DNA of 48,425 nucleotides from Spirulina subsalsa CS-330 (GCF_028330765.1 NZ_JAQMTY010000027.1:1-48425); one strand, 5' to 3'. Shown: positions 8,339-16,122, counted from the stretch's first letter. The notes: generated from the letters alone by a model not told the origin. Made by a program: numbers and translations.

Positions 8339-8863
8339 ATGAAAAGCGTACTCTTCCATTCCACCGTCATGCTCGCCACCCTCTCCACCCTTCTCTTTTC
8401 CGGTCAATTTGCCCACGCTCAATCTGTCGAAAAAGGAACCGATGCCGCCTACATTGGTGGTGGTTTATCTGCCGGCGTGACCAACGGTGGTCAAAACGGA
8501 GATGCAGCGAATCTAGGTGGAAATATTCAAGGACGTTACCAAATTGAAGACACACCGGTTTCCGTCCGGGGCGCGATTTTATTCGGTGAAGAAACCAGCG
8601 CAATTATGCCGATGGTGTCCTACGATCTGCCTGTGGCTCAAAATACCAATGTCTATGTAGGTGCGGGGTATTCATTCGTTGAAGCAGACGGTCAACCCAG
8701 CCCCTTAGGGAATCGTGATTCGCTCATGTTTACGGTGGGCGGTGAATCCCAAGTGGCTGAAAATATTGTGGTCTATGGTGATGGCAAATGGGGCATTAAT
8801 GCCTACGAAAACAGTTCAGCCGATGCCCTCAGTTTCCAAGCCGGTGTAGGCTACCGCTTTTGA
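8339..8863 (+). CDS. Small outer-membrane beta-barrel protein
   Basis: A 174-residue protein with a Sec signal peptide (MKSVLF, hydrophobic core, FAHAQS cleavage near residue 28). The mature part is Gly-rich with alternating strands. Its final motif GVGYRF ends in Phe, as expected for a substrate of the BAM barrel-assembly machinery. Size suits an eight-stranded opacity/OmpA-like barrel. An AGGAG ribosome site lies about 10 bases before the ATG. It is a single gene with its own strong terminator. Ligand or role is not evident; adhesion or envelope integrity are common for such barrels. Confidence 0.8.
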   Translation: MKSVLFHSTVMLATLSTLLFSGQFAHAQSVEKGTDAAYIGGGLSAGVTNGGQNGDAANLGGNIQGRYQIEDTPVSVRGAILFGEETSAIMPMVSYDLPVAQNTNVYVGAGYSFVEADGQPSPLGNRDSLMFTVGGESQVAENIVVYGDGKWGINAYENSSADALSFQAGVGYRF

Positions 8864-8926
8864 TTGACCTCATTCCCCTGCGGGTTTCTCCGCTGGCATT
8901 GAACATCAGAACTCTCCCAAATCTAG

Positions 8927-8956
8927 AAACCGAGCAATGCTCGGTTTTTTCTTTTT
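8927..8956 (+). terminator. Intrinsic terminator after the beta-barrel gene
   Basis: A perfect 9-bp stem AAACCGAGC/GCTCGGTTT with a 3-nt loop is followed by TTTCTTTTTT. Confidence 0.93.
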
Positions 8957-9172
8957 TAGCCGCTGAATTGTTCAACGATGAGCGCAATTTCTCATCACAA
9001 GGGGTTAACCATTGAATCCGGTCATTGCAAATGCTCTCAACCTGTAGCGAGCAAGATGCTCGCACGACAGAATTACCGGATGGATTGCTGAAGTTCCCTA
9101 AGCTGTTTGGCTGGTTGACTGACAAAATTAGCCAGATCCCGGAAAGCCCTCTCCCTAGCCCTCTCCCCTAGG

Positions 9173-9258
9173 GAGAGGGAACTGGAAAAATGGATCGGCT
9201 CCCCTCGCCCTCTGAGAGAGGGAACTGGAAAAATGGATCGGCTCCCCTCGCCCTCTGG
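9173..9258. repeat. Tandem 43-bp repeat, two units, within a CCCTCTCC-type intergenic repeat
   Basis: Two 43-bp units (9173-9215, 9216-9258) share GAGAGGGAACTGGAAAAATG and GATCGGCTCCCCTCG almost perfectly. The block around it (9145-9285) is the widespread GGGAGAGG/CCTCTCCC repeat whose translation reads LTPNPSPRGRGE in many genomes. The rest of the gap 8957-9335 has a GAGCAAGATGCTCGCAC palindrome near 9049 and no credible gene. Confidence 0.85.
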
Positions 9259-9335
9259 GAGAGGGGTTGGGGGTGAGGGCTATCAAGTCAGTCAACCAGC
9301 CTGTTTGGTCTGGAGGGCGATCGCACCCCAACTCC

Positions 9336-9360
9336 AAAAAAAATCCCCCGTGTGGGGGAT
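9336..9360 (-). terminator. Intrinsic terminator for the ferrochelatase-like gene
   Basis: ATCCCCC (9343-9349) pairs with GGGGGAT (9354-9360) around a GTGT loop. On the minus strand the stem is followed by a run of U encoded by the A8 run. Confidence 0.9.
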
Positions 9361-9382
9361 AGTCAGGGAGTCGAAAAATCGT

Positions 9383-10546
9383 TTAGTGGTGGTGATGGTC
9401 GTGGTCGTGGCTGTGCCCGTGGCTGTGCCCGTGATCTTCGTAGAGTTTGGGAATGAAGGTCAGGGGGGCGTTTTGAGCGGCTGCGGTTTCGTTGAGCAGG
9501 GCTTCGATTTGGGGGTTGGCCCAACGTGCGGCCATGGCCATGAATTCGGGGTGGTCGTTGACGCAGGGCATCCGCACGTAGGTGACGTGGGGGGCGGTGC
9601 GCTTGAGACCGCTGGTGATGTGGTCAACGTCGAGGATGGTTTCGTGGTTTTCCGTGGCGAAGCCGATGGGCATCATCACGATCGCAGTTGCACCGAGATC
9701 AATTAAGTTCTTGGCGGCGAGTTCGGCGTTGGGCTGCGTCCAGTCAATTAAGGGGGTGTCATGGTTGAGCCAGCCGACGGAAATGAGCGGGTATTTGTTG
9801 ATTAATTTCGCCCGTACCGCTTCGTAGAGGGCTTCGCTTTCCATGATCCCGGAGGTGAAGCCTTTGGCCTTGTGGGGACAGCCATGATTGAGGAGGATGA
9901 TCCCGGTTTGCGAGGGGAGGTGAGCGACTTCGAGGTCTTGGCGAATTTTGGATTCCACCATCCGGGCCAAGAGGTCGATGTAGTCGGGTTCGTTGTAAAA
10001 CGAGGGAATGTAGCGTGTGCCGTCGAGCCAGCCTTGGCGCTGGGTGTCGAGTTTGGTGAGGGCATCGTTAACCTGTTCGACGGCGATGCCGCTGGTGAAG
10101 ATCGAATCCACCACGAGCAGGGGATAGATCAGGAGTTTGGTGAAGCCTTCCTCTTTAATTTGGGCGATGACTTGCTCTGGGAGATAGGGGGCGCAGAAGT
10201 TAAAGGCTTTGAAGACTTTGATGCGATCGCCCCAGGTCTGTTTTAGTTCCTGCTCAATGCCCGCCCGTTGGTGTTCAAAGATGTGGTTATGGGGCGAGAC
10301 GAATTGGCCGTGCTGATGGCTCCATTCGTGGAGGTCGAAGATGGCCAGGAGTTTGGCGAGGGGGGGATAGAGCCAGGTGGGGACGGGGGCAAATTTGGCC
10401 GTCAGCAGGTTGAGGGCTTGTTCGTTATAGTTGGCAAAGTCTTCGTAGCTTTCGACTTCACCGTAGCCCATGAGGAGGACGGCGACGCGATCGCTGTCAG
10501 ATTCGCCAAGAGGAGTTTGTTGAGATTTTTCCGGAGTTGCAACCAC
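9383..10546 (-). CDS. Ferrochelatase-family (HemH-like) protein with His-rich C-terminal tail
   Basis: The fold of the class II chelatases (HemH) is suggested by four features: LLMGYGEVESYEDFANY near the start; LLNHGCPHKAKG in place of the HemH catalytic-His loop; WLNHDTPLIDWTQPNAE, like the SRVGPxxWLxP region; and MMPIGFATENHETILDVDHI, like the conserved FxxxxxETLxE segment. The protein ends in DHGHSHGHSHDHDHHHH. Such tails bind divalent metals in nickel or cobalt chaperones and some chelatases. It may insert iron or another metal into a tetrapyrrole or act as a metal chaperone; the substrate cannot be told. No ATG fits the N-terminus: the GTG at 10546 is preferred because a TTG at 10636 would overlap the divergent hydrolase gene. 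Confidence 0.78.
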   Translation of the reverse strand: MVATPEKSQQTPLGESDSDRVAVLLMGYGEVESYEDFANYNEQALNLLTAKFAPVPTWLYPPLAKLLAIFDLHEWSHQHGQFVSPHNHIFEHQRAGIEQELKQTWGDRIKVFKAFNFCAPYLPEQVIAQIKEEGFTKLLIYPLLVVDSIFTSGIAVEQVNDALTKLDTQRQGWLDGTRYIPSFYNEPDYIDLLARMVESKIRQDLEVAHLPSQTGIILLNHGCPHKAKGFTSGIMESEALYEAVRAKLINKYPLISVGWLNHDTPLIDWTQPNAELAAKNLIDLGATAIVMMPIGFATENHETILDVDHITSGLKRTAPHVTYVRMPCVNDHPEFMAMAARWANPQIEALLNETAAAQNAPLTFIPKLYEDHGHSHGHSHDHDHHHH

Positions 10547-10571
10547 AGTAATTTTTGTAGGTAGGGTTCCA

Positions 10572-11105
10572 TTGTCCTTGATTCTACTCTGTCCCGGCTT
10601 TAACCCCCCAGGGGGGACTGCCCAATTTCGAGCCAATCTTCAGGATTTATCTAGATTTGCTGACTTGGATCTGCTGACGGTTCCGACGGGGGCGATCGCG
10701 CCCTACGATGGCGGCAAAATCATCGAGTTTGTCCAGGCTCATCGCGTGACCAACGCCCTCACCCTGATCGGATTTAGCGCGGGGGTGGTGGGTGCGATCG
10801 CCGCTGCTCACCGCTGGCAACAACAGGGGGGAACCATCACCCAACTGATCGCCCTCGATGGCTGGGGTGTGCCGCTGTGGGGAAATTTCCCGATCTATCG
10901 CCTCAGCCACGACTGGACAACCCATTGGCAATCGTTCCCCCTCGGCATGGGGTCGCGCAATTTCTACGCCGATCCGCCGGTGGATCATTTGGAACTCTGG
11001 GCGAATCCTACCCAGGGGCAGGGCTGGGCGGAATCGGGCTGGGGTCAACGGGAGCGGCTGAGTGCGATCGCCTTTATCGCCCAACTCCTCGCCCTGCATC
11101 CATGA
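10572..11105 (+). CDS. Alpha/beta-hydrolase-fold protein
   Basis: A 177-residue protein from TTG at 10572. The nucleophile elbow GFSAG lies near residue 70. An acidic residue follows strand 6 in IALDGWGVPL, and a candidate catalytic His is in PVDHLELW. The N-terminal LLCPGFNPPGG is a typical first strand and oxyanion loop. It resembles short, cap-less cyanobacterial hydrolases of unknown substrate. It is divergent from the chelatase gene with only about 25 bp between preferred starts, so the two may share a regulatory region. Start choice is uncertain because no ATG or ribosome site is evident. Confidence 0.7.
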   Translation: MSLILLCPGFNPPGGTAQFRANLQDLSRFADLDLLTVPTGAIAPYDGGKIIEFVQAHRVTNALTLIGFSAGVVGAIAAAHRWQQQGGTITQLIALDGWGVPLWGNFPIYRLSHDWTTHWQSFPLGMGSRNFYADPPVDHLELWANPTQGQGWAESGWGQRERLSAIAFIAQLLALHP

Positions 11106-11200
11106 GCAGGGGTGAGGGGCGGGGCACAGTCTCTAGCCCCAACTAACGCCATCTTTAATGCGGTTAATCCAGGATCTATCCAAAAACTATAGTTAATCTA

Positions 11201-11230
11201 TTGACAAACTAAAAATAATTACGCTATTCT
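11201..11230 (+). promoter_or_regulatory. Sigma70-type promoter for the first paralogue gene
   Basis: TTGACA at 11201-11206 and TATTCT at 11225-11230 are separated by 18 bp in an AT-rich stretch, about 30 bp upstream of the ATG at 11259. Confidence 0.65.
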
Positions 11231-11258
11231 ATATTCATACTAAACAAGAGGTTAACCC

Positions 11259-11633
11259 ATGGCATTCGCAAACTATCAAAAGCAAACGGAAGATACTCTA
11301 CTCACCTTTACAATTCACGACGAGCAGTACATTAAGGCGAATCAGTATGATGATGCGTGGGTGCTGAGTGCAGAACGGGCTAGCAATTGCAAATATTTGG
11401 TGTGTTGTCATTCCCAAGAGCCGCAAAAAGGGACAGCGTTCTGTGTGGGCTTGGTGAGCCAGATCCAAGCGAAAAATCCCGGCGACGGAAAAACACGTTA
11501 CGCCATCTGCATCAGTGCATATGCCCCTATTGATTTGCCTGATGTTTGGGATGGCGGTCAAAACCCTGTGCGCTATGTGAGCTTGCAGGACTTAGGCATT
11601 GATCCTGCATCCCTGACGTTTGAAACCCTCTAG
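11259..11633 (+). CDS. Hypothetical protein, paralogue A of a tandem pair
   Basis: A 124-residue cytoplasmic-looking protein with an AGAGG ribosome site before the ATG. It is strongly similar along its length to the protein at 12024-12494: both contain HDEQYIK, YDDAW, ASNCKYLVCC, KGTAFCVGL, KTRYAI, YAPID and DLGI segments in the same order. Two conserved adjacent Cys and one later Cys are notable. It lacks the extra C-terminal segment of its partner. No known family is recognised. The gene has its own likely promoter and no obvious terminator before the MITE that follows. Confidence 0.72.
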   Translation: MAFANYQKQTEDTLLTFTIHDEQYIKANQYDDAWVLSAERASNCKYLVCCHSQEPQKGTAFCVGLVSQIQAKNPGDGKTRYAICISAYAPIDLPDVWDGGQNPVRYVSLQDLGIDPASLTFETL

Positions 11634-11765
11634 GCACGAGCAAGGATGGTTTTAAAAACCTCAGAACATCCTTCGGTAATCGTGTGAGATCGGCTTCTCT
11701 GCTGTCCGACCCGATGATTCAGCGGATAGCCGAACCACTCCACAGAATTACCGAATGAGTCATAG

Positions 11766-11988
11766 CTTAGTACAGGACAAAAGTGGAAATGGGAAATGTA
11801 CGACAAAATCTGAAGTTTGAAGGGGGTGGGAGCATCCTGCTCCCTATTTTGTCTAAATCCCAGCGGGCAAGATGCCCGCACTACAGAGGATGGAGTTTGA
11901 TGGAGTCGGTTGGGGTTCGCGATGACTCGACCCAACCGACGAAATGATTAGGGTTTCAGCCTAAACCTGATTTTTGTCCTGTACTCAG
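11766..11988. mobile_element. 223-bp MITE with 17-bp terminal inverted repeats and 9-bp target duplication
   Basis: The left end CTTAGTACAGGACAAAA (11766-11782) matches the reverse complement of the right end (11972-11988) at 16 of 17 positions. The element is flanked directly by identical 9-bp copies of GAGTCATAG (11757-11765 and 11989-11997), the mark of a transposition event. It has no transposase. Inside are a GGGAGCATCCTGCTCCC palindrome, a GCGGGCAAGATGCCCGC palindrome and further inverted repeats. A 9-bp duplication and ends opening with CTGAGT would suit a non-autonomous relative of an IS4-type element, but that assignment is inference. Confidence 0.88.
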
Positions 11989-12023
11989 GAGTCATAGTTA
12001 CCTTTATTAGTGATAAACATTCT

Positions 12024-12494
12024 ATGGAAGACACCCTCCTCACTTTCACCAGCCACGATGAGCAGTACATCAAGACGAATCATTATGATGACGCTTGGAC
12101 GCTCAACGAAAAACGGGCCAGCAATTGTAAATACTTGGTGTGTTGTTATTCCCAAGGGGCGAAGAAAGGGACGGCGTTTTGTGTGGGCTTGATTAGCCAT
12201 TTAGCGGAAGTGCCAACCCCCGAACATGAAAAAACCCGCTACGCCATTCACATCACGGATTACGCCCCGATTGATCGGCCGGATACGTGGGATGGTGGCC
12301 GTTTTCCGGTGCGTTATGTGGCGTTGGCGGATTTGGGCATTGAGTTAGAGTCCCTCACGTTTGAATCGCTCCGAACACCTGCGATCGCATCCCTAGACAC
12401 GATTCCCCCCCTCTCCATTACCCAAGCTAAAGAAGGTCTAGCGAAACAATTTGGGGTAGACCCGGAGCAAATTGAAATTGTGATTAAAGGGTAG
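12024..12494 (+). CDS. Hypothetical protein, paralogue B of a tandem pair
   Basis: A 156-residue protein starting MEDTLLTFTSHDEQYIK, nearly the same as residues 11 onward of paralogue A, with the same Cys pair and DLGI segment. It carries about 40 extra C-terminal residues ending SITQAKEGLAKQFGVDPEQIEIVIKG, which reads like a small helical module of a type that I believe recurs at the ends of other cyanobacterial proteins. The MITE target duplication ends 26 bp upstream of the ATG, so the ancestral spacing to paralogue A was about 230 bp shorter. It is followed by a terminator. Function is unknown. Confidence 0.75.
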   Translation: MEDTLLTFTSHDEQYIKTNHYDDAWTLNEKRASNCKYLVCCYSQGAKKGTAFCVGLISHLAEVPTPEHEKTRYAIHITDYAPIDRPDTWDGGRFPVRYVALADLGIELESLTFESLRTPAIASLDTIPPLSITQAKEGLAKQFGVDPEQIEIVIKG

Positions 12495-12504
12495 TGTGAT
12501 CTTG

Positions 12505-12536
12505 AAACCCCTCAACGTTAGCCGTTGAAGGGTTTT
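12505..12536 (+). terminator. Intrinsic terminator after paralogue B
   Basis: AAACCC-CTCAACG pairs with CGTTGAAGGGTTT (one mismatch) and is followed by T5. Confidence 0.85.
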
Positions 12537-12603
12537 TCAGCATCAGGCATGGATAGGAATGGTGGATCAGGTGCTCAACTCTAGGATGGACTCAATCCAA
12601 CGA

Positions 12604-13056
12604 TTAGCCGCGATTTTTAATCAGCATGACCTGAATGACTTGATTGACAACGGTTGGGTCAAGCTCGAAGGAGCGGGCCAAGCTGCTGAGGAGGTCTTCC
12701 TCTTCTTGGCTCACTTCCCCGTCCGCAAGGACGAGATCGGTGGCGATCGCAAAAGCTGTTTCGTACAAATCATGGGGTAAGGTCGCGATCGCCGCCTCAA
12801 ACAAGACCCCCGATCCCTCCCGCCGCAAAATGCCACAGAGATTATCAAACATCCGACGCATCACATCTTCGGAATAACTCCGAAATAGGCGCATCCGTAA
12901 CAGCGTAATATTGAGCAGCCGCACCTCATCATCCGCTAAATATCCATCTGCTGCGACCACCAACAACATAATGGCGGCAAACCCTTCCGCCGGGCCAAGG
13001 CTTAATTGACTTTTCTGCAAGCTGTCATTTTTGCGAAACGCATCAAAGAGACCCAT
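12604..13056 (-). CDS. TerB-like (tellurite resistance / DjlA N-terminal fold) protein
   Basis: A 150-residue all-helical protein from ATG at 13056. Two copies of the TerB signature are visible: AAIMLLVVAADGYLADDEV near residues 28-46 and AIATDLVLADGEVSQEEEDLL near 103-123. Their Asp/Glu clusters are like the metal-binding positions of TerB. TerB-fold proteins associate with membrane-stress and metal-sensing complexes. A role in tellurite resistance is not implied. It is a single gene, just outside the end of the tnpB element. Confidence 0.82.
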   Translation of the reverse strand: MGLFDAFRKNDSLQKSQLSLGPAEGFAAIMLLVVAADGYLADDEVRLLNITLLRMRLFRSYSEDVMRRMFDNLCGILRREGSGVLFEAAIATLPHDLYETAFAIATDLVLADGEVSQEEEDLLSSLARSFELDPTVVNQVIQVMLIKNRG

Positions 13057-13157
13057 GGGTGACTGCTCTCCAACATCTAAAATTGCATCTATCCTGGCCG
13101 ATATTTTGGCAAAATGGTCAAAATATTAAGTTCTGTGACATCCTCCCGACGCTGACC

Positions 13158-14435
13158 CTATGGGTACAGCGCGGGTTTCCCAAGATCGCTCTTGAGTATT
13201 CCTGCCCCACGCCACTTATCTAGGTCATAGACCCCCGACAGACCGACTTGACAGGCTGTTTCCGTTCCCCAGAGTCCCTGGGCTACTACGTTCTCTAGTC
13301 CACGATGCAAAACCATCTCTGCTGCGGCATGGTCACGATGGGTTCGATACCCACACTCAGGACAATGATGCTCTCTGACCTCCAACCCTTTGCTCACCGT
13401 AGCAAGGCAATTAGGGCAGGTTTGACTGGTTCCGTTGGGGTTGACTTTGGCAAAATATACGCCCCGTTTCCAGCAAACCCATTCCGTCAGAGACAGAAAT
13501 TGTCCGAATGCGGCATCAACACAATCTTTCCGCAGCATCCCCCTCGTCAACCCTGTGACATTGAGATCTTCTGCAAAGATGGTTTGCGCCTGGTCACAAA
13601 GTTTGTGAGCCGTCTTCAGATGGAAGTCTTGACGACGGTTGGCAATCCGATGGTGCATTCTGGCCACTTCGATTTGTGCTTTCTCCCAGTTTTGAGAACC
13701 CTTCTGTTTTCGTGCCGCTCTGCGTTGCAGCAATTTCAGCTTGCGTTGCCTCGACTTGAAAAACTTAGGGCGCTCCTGGAAAGAACCATCCGAAGCGGTC
13801 AAAAATCGCTCCAATCCCAGGTCAATCCCAATCGCCCGACCATGAACCGGAGCATCGGGAACCGATATGTCCGATTCGATGGTGACAACCACATACCACT
13901 GCGTTCCCCGCACTCTCGACAATACCCGCACCTGCTTCACCTTGAACCCGTCAGGGATGGGGCGATGCAGGTTAATGGACAGTTCTCCTATCAATGGCAA
14001 CTTGATAGCGTTGCCATTGATAGGAGAGGACTTGAACTGGGGAAACACAAAGGACTTGAACTGACCAAACTTTTTGAAACGAGGGAACCCATATCCCCGT
14101 TTCTGAAATGCTTTCCAGGTATCGTGCAGTCTGCGAATCGTAGTCTGCAACACCTGGGAATGGACATTACCCAAATGCGGGAATTGCTTCTTAGCTTTGG
14201 GCAGGTTGTTTTGCTGACGGTGGTAAGACGGAAACGGCTCCGAAGCGGGAATGATGTATTCCTTTTCCAAGGAGCATCGGTCTACCCAGCACTGACGCGA
14301 AGCAATCCAGTCTTTGAGTTCACGCAAAGCGTAGTTATACAGGCCTCTGCACGTCTCAAGCCACGACCGCAGTTCAGTTTGCTGCACGGCATCTGGATAG
14401 ATTCGGTAGGTGTAGTTCATTGTCAGCATAGACAT
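13158..14435 (-). CDS. tnpB: TnpB, RNA-guided nuclease of an IS200/IS605-type element
   Basis: TnpB is the transposon-encoded ancestor of Cas12 nucleases; it uses an RNA from the element's right end to cut target DNA. The 425-residue protein has the split RuvC site intact: Asp205 (GIDLGLERF), Glu289 (FAEDLNV) and Asp368 (HRDHAAAEMVL). A zinc ribbon has Cys340, Cys343, Cys358 and Cys361. The N-terminal OrfB_IS605 region (YRIYPDAVQQTELRSWLETCR) is also present. The guide RNA is expected from the 3' part of the gene and the adjoining hairpin at 13145-13175. An 18-bp inverted repeat lies inside the gene (13984-14027). Length and catalytic residues suggest it is functional. Confidence 0.95.
   Translation of the reverse strand: MSMLTMNYTYRIYPDAVQQTELRSWLETCRGLYNYALRELKDWIASRQCWVDRCSLEKEYIIPASEPFPSYHRQQNNLPKAKKQFPHLGNVHSQVLQTTIRRLHDTWKAFQKRGYGFPRFKKFGQFKSFVFPQFKSSPINGNAIKLPLIGELSINLHRPIPDGFKVKQVRVLSRVRGTQWYVVVTIESDISVPDAPVHGRAIGIDLGLERFLTASDGSFQERPKFFKSRQRKLKLLQRRAARKQKGSQNWEKAQIEVARMHHRIANRRQDFHLKTAHKLCDQAQTIFAEDLNVTGLTRGMLRKDCVDAAFGQFLSLTEWVCWKRGVYFAKVNPNGTSQTCPNCLATVSKGLEVREHHCPECGYRTHRDHAAAEMVLHRGLENVVAQGLWGTETACQVGLSGVYDLDKWRGAGILKSDLGKPALYP
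13984..14027. repeat. Perfect 18-bp inverted repeat inside tnpB
   Basis: TCTCCTATCAATGGCAAC (13984-14001) is the exact reverse complement of 14010-14027, with an 8-nt loop. In the protein it encodes SPINGN on one arm and LPLIGE on the other, with the frame unbroken. Confidence 0.85.
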
Positions 14436-14599
14436 AGCTTACAACAGCTAGAATTCGGTGGTAAATGCTTGCTTCGGGGGGATTGTTCGCGTCGCGTCTC
14501 CGCAGGAGAAACCCCGCTCAGTAAGCGGCGAGACGACCTGTATCCCGACGCTGATGCTTCGCATACAGCGCGGGACTTATGTTCTCGCGCTCTTAAAAG

Positions 14600-15958
14600 T
14601 TAAACCGCTGCCATTCGCGCTTCAATGGCATCGATCCGCGTGGGCAAACCGGCGGTCAAAACAGTTGATCCCGTATCCGTGACCCACACTTCATCCTCGA
14701 TGCGGATGCCGCGCACATCCTCAAATTCCGCCAATCGCTCCCAGTTAATCAGGGCCTTTTGTTGGGCGGTGGCGGCGTTGAGGAGGGCGGGGATTTGGTA
14801 GAAACCGGGTTCAATCGTCACGACCATGCCCGCTTGGAGGGGGCGATCGAGACGGAGATAGCGCCAACTGGGGCGATCGCGCCGTGTTCGGCCCGACCCG
14901 TAGCCCGCCCAATCGCCAAATTCCTCCAGATCATGAACATCCAACCCCACCAAATGCCCCACCCCATGGGGAAAAAACAACGCCATCACATCCAGTTTTG
15001 CCACGGTTTCCCCCGTCCCCTGCAAAATCCCCAGATCCAACAATCCCGCCGTCATCGTGTCGAGGGCGAGGCGGTGAATGTCGCTGAATTCGACCCCTGG
15101 AGCGATCGCATCAATACAGGCATCATGGGCAGCAAGGACAATCTCATAGATCGCCCGTTGACGTTCGGAAAAGCGGCCCGTGACGGGGAGGGTGCGGGTG
15201 ATGTCAGCGGCCCAGCCTTGGGGGGTTTCTGCGCCGAGGTCGATCAGCAGCAGATCGCCGGGGTTGAGGGGGTGGGGGGAGGTGTCGGCGTGGAGAATTT
15301 CGCCGTGGGTGGTGACGATGCTGGGGTAGGGGGTGGCCATCCCGGCAGCGGTGACGACGGCTTCCATTGCGCCGCGCACTTCGGCTTCTTTTGCGGCGTA
15401 GGGGATTGTTTGCAGGCCGATCAGGTGGGCTTCCATGGCGATTTGGGCGGCCTGTTGGAGTTCGGCGATCGCCCATTCATCGTGACAGAGGCGCAGGGCA
15501 ATAATCGCTTGGGCGAGGGCGCGATCGCAATCCGGGCAGTCCGGCAGGGGTAAAATTGGCCGCCCCAAACAGGCCCCTTGTTTTTGGCGCGTTGCCGGAT
15601 CGAGGGCCGCCACCGTTGCCCCGTGGGGAAAGCGTTCCGGCAGTTGAGCGAGGGGAAAATGTGCCGCCGCGCCGATCTGTGCCGCCAAAACCGCCCGGCT
15701 GGGGAGTTCGCCGAGCCACAGCGCCGCACTGGCTGGCGGTTCATCATAAAACAGTTCTAAATCTCCTTCAATCAGACCAATCACCGCCCCCTCAATGGCT
15801 TGGCCGGCAAAGTACAAAAACGAACTACTGGCCCGAAACGGATACCGATTGGCCGCAAAATTTCGCATCGGGGCTTCCCCCGCCCAGAGCAAGACAGGAT
15901 CGCTCAATTGAGTCGCTAAGTCACGGCGACGTTCGTGCAAAATACTGGGGTAATCCAT
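14600..15958 (-). CDS. pepP: Xaa-Pro aminopeptidase (aminopeptidase P, M24B)
   Basis: Aminopeptidase P removes an N-terminal residue before proline. The ATG at 15958 (MDYPSILHERR) gives a 452-residue protein of normal size; an upstream in-frame ATG at 16039 would add a non-conserved Arg-rich stretch. The pita-bread metallopeptidase site is complete: Asp in LLIDLGAE and ADITRTLP, His in FPHGVGHLVGLDVHD, Glu in TIEPGFY and Glu in GIRIEDEVWV. The N-terminal creatinase-like domain is present (FRASSSFLYFAG). The tnpB element ends just 22 bp beyond its stop codon and has not damaged it. Confidence 0.93.
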   Translation of the reverse strand: MDYPSILHERRRDLATQLSDPVLLWAGEAPMRNFAANRYPFRASSSFLYFAGQAIEGAVIGLIEGDLELFYDEPPASAALWLGELPSRAVLAAQIGAAAHFPLAQLPERFPHGATVAALDPATRQKQGACLGRPILPLPDCPDCDRALAQAIIALRLCHDEWAIAELQQAAQIAMEAHLIGLQTIPYAAKEAEVRGAMEAVVTAAGMATPYPSIVTTHGEILHADTSPHPLNPGDLLLIDLGAETPQGWAADITRTLPVTGRFSERQRAIYEIVLAAHDACIDAIAPGVEFSDIHRLALDTMTAGLLDLGILQGTGETVAKLDVMALFFPHGVGHLVGLDVHDLEEFGDWAGYGSGRTRRDRPSWRYLRLDRPLQAGMVVTIEPGFYQIPALLNAATAQQKALINWERLAEFEDVRGIRIEDEVWVTDTGSTVLTAGLPTRIDAIEARMAAV

Positions 15959-16122
15959 CGTTCTATGGCTGCTGATATCATCCAAAACCCGCAGAATTCG
16001 GGCATTGTGCCGTGGAAGTCTCCCGGAGGTGATCCCCATGACGGCCTTTCCTAATCGCCGAAGGGGCGATCGCTTTTCTGCTATACCTTAAGCTAAGGCA
16101 AATCCGTTGAGGCTGTCCGGCC

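Larger units (their letters stand above)
13142..14578 (-). mobile_element. tnpB-only IS200/IS605-type element
   Basis: The two ends carry matching subterminal imperfect palindromes in the same orientation. One is 13145-13175 (CCCGACGCTG ... CAGCGCGGG, inner ACCC/GGGT), overlapping the tnpB stop codon. The other is 14544-14574 (the same outer stem, inner ATGC/GCAT). The bulged stem is typical of the hairpins recognised by Y1 transposases at IS200/IS605 ends. No tnpA is present, so movement would need a transposase in trans. The precise cleavage points cannot be read. A second palindrome group (GCGTCGCGTCTCC and GGCGAGACGAC, about 14488-14536) lies inside the left end. Confidence 0.85.

Noticed and set aside
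8829..9125. Minus-strand frame containing SVVRASC after the barrel gene
   Set aside because: It spans a terminator and the GCAAGATGCTCGCAC palindrome. The SVVRASC string is the translation of that repeat, also seen at 11630-11935.
9155..9337. Minus-strand frame reading LTPNPSPRGRGEP
   Set aside because: This is the translation of a widespread intergenic GGGAGAGG repeat, seen as a spurious protein in many genomes.
13305..14603. Plus-strand 432-codon frame opposite tnpB
   Set aside because: tnpB on the other strand has all catalytic motifs; the opposite frame has no recognisable domain and crosses the element's left-end hairpins.
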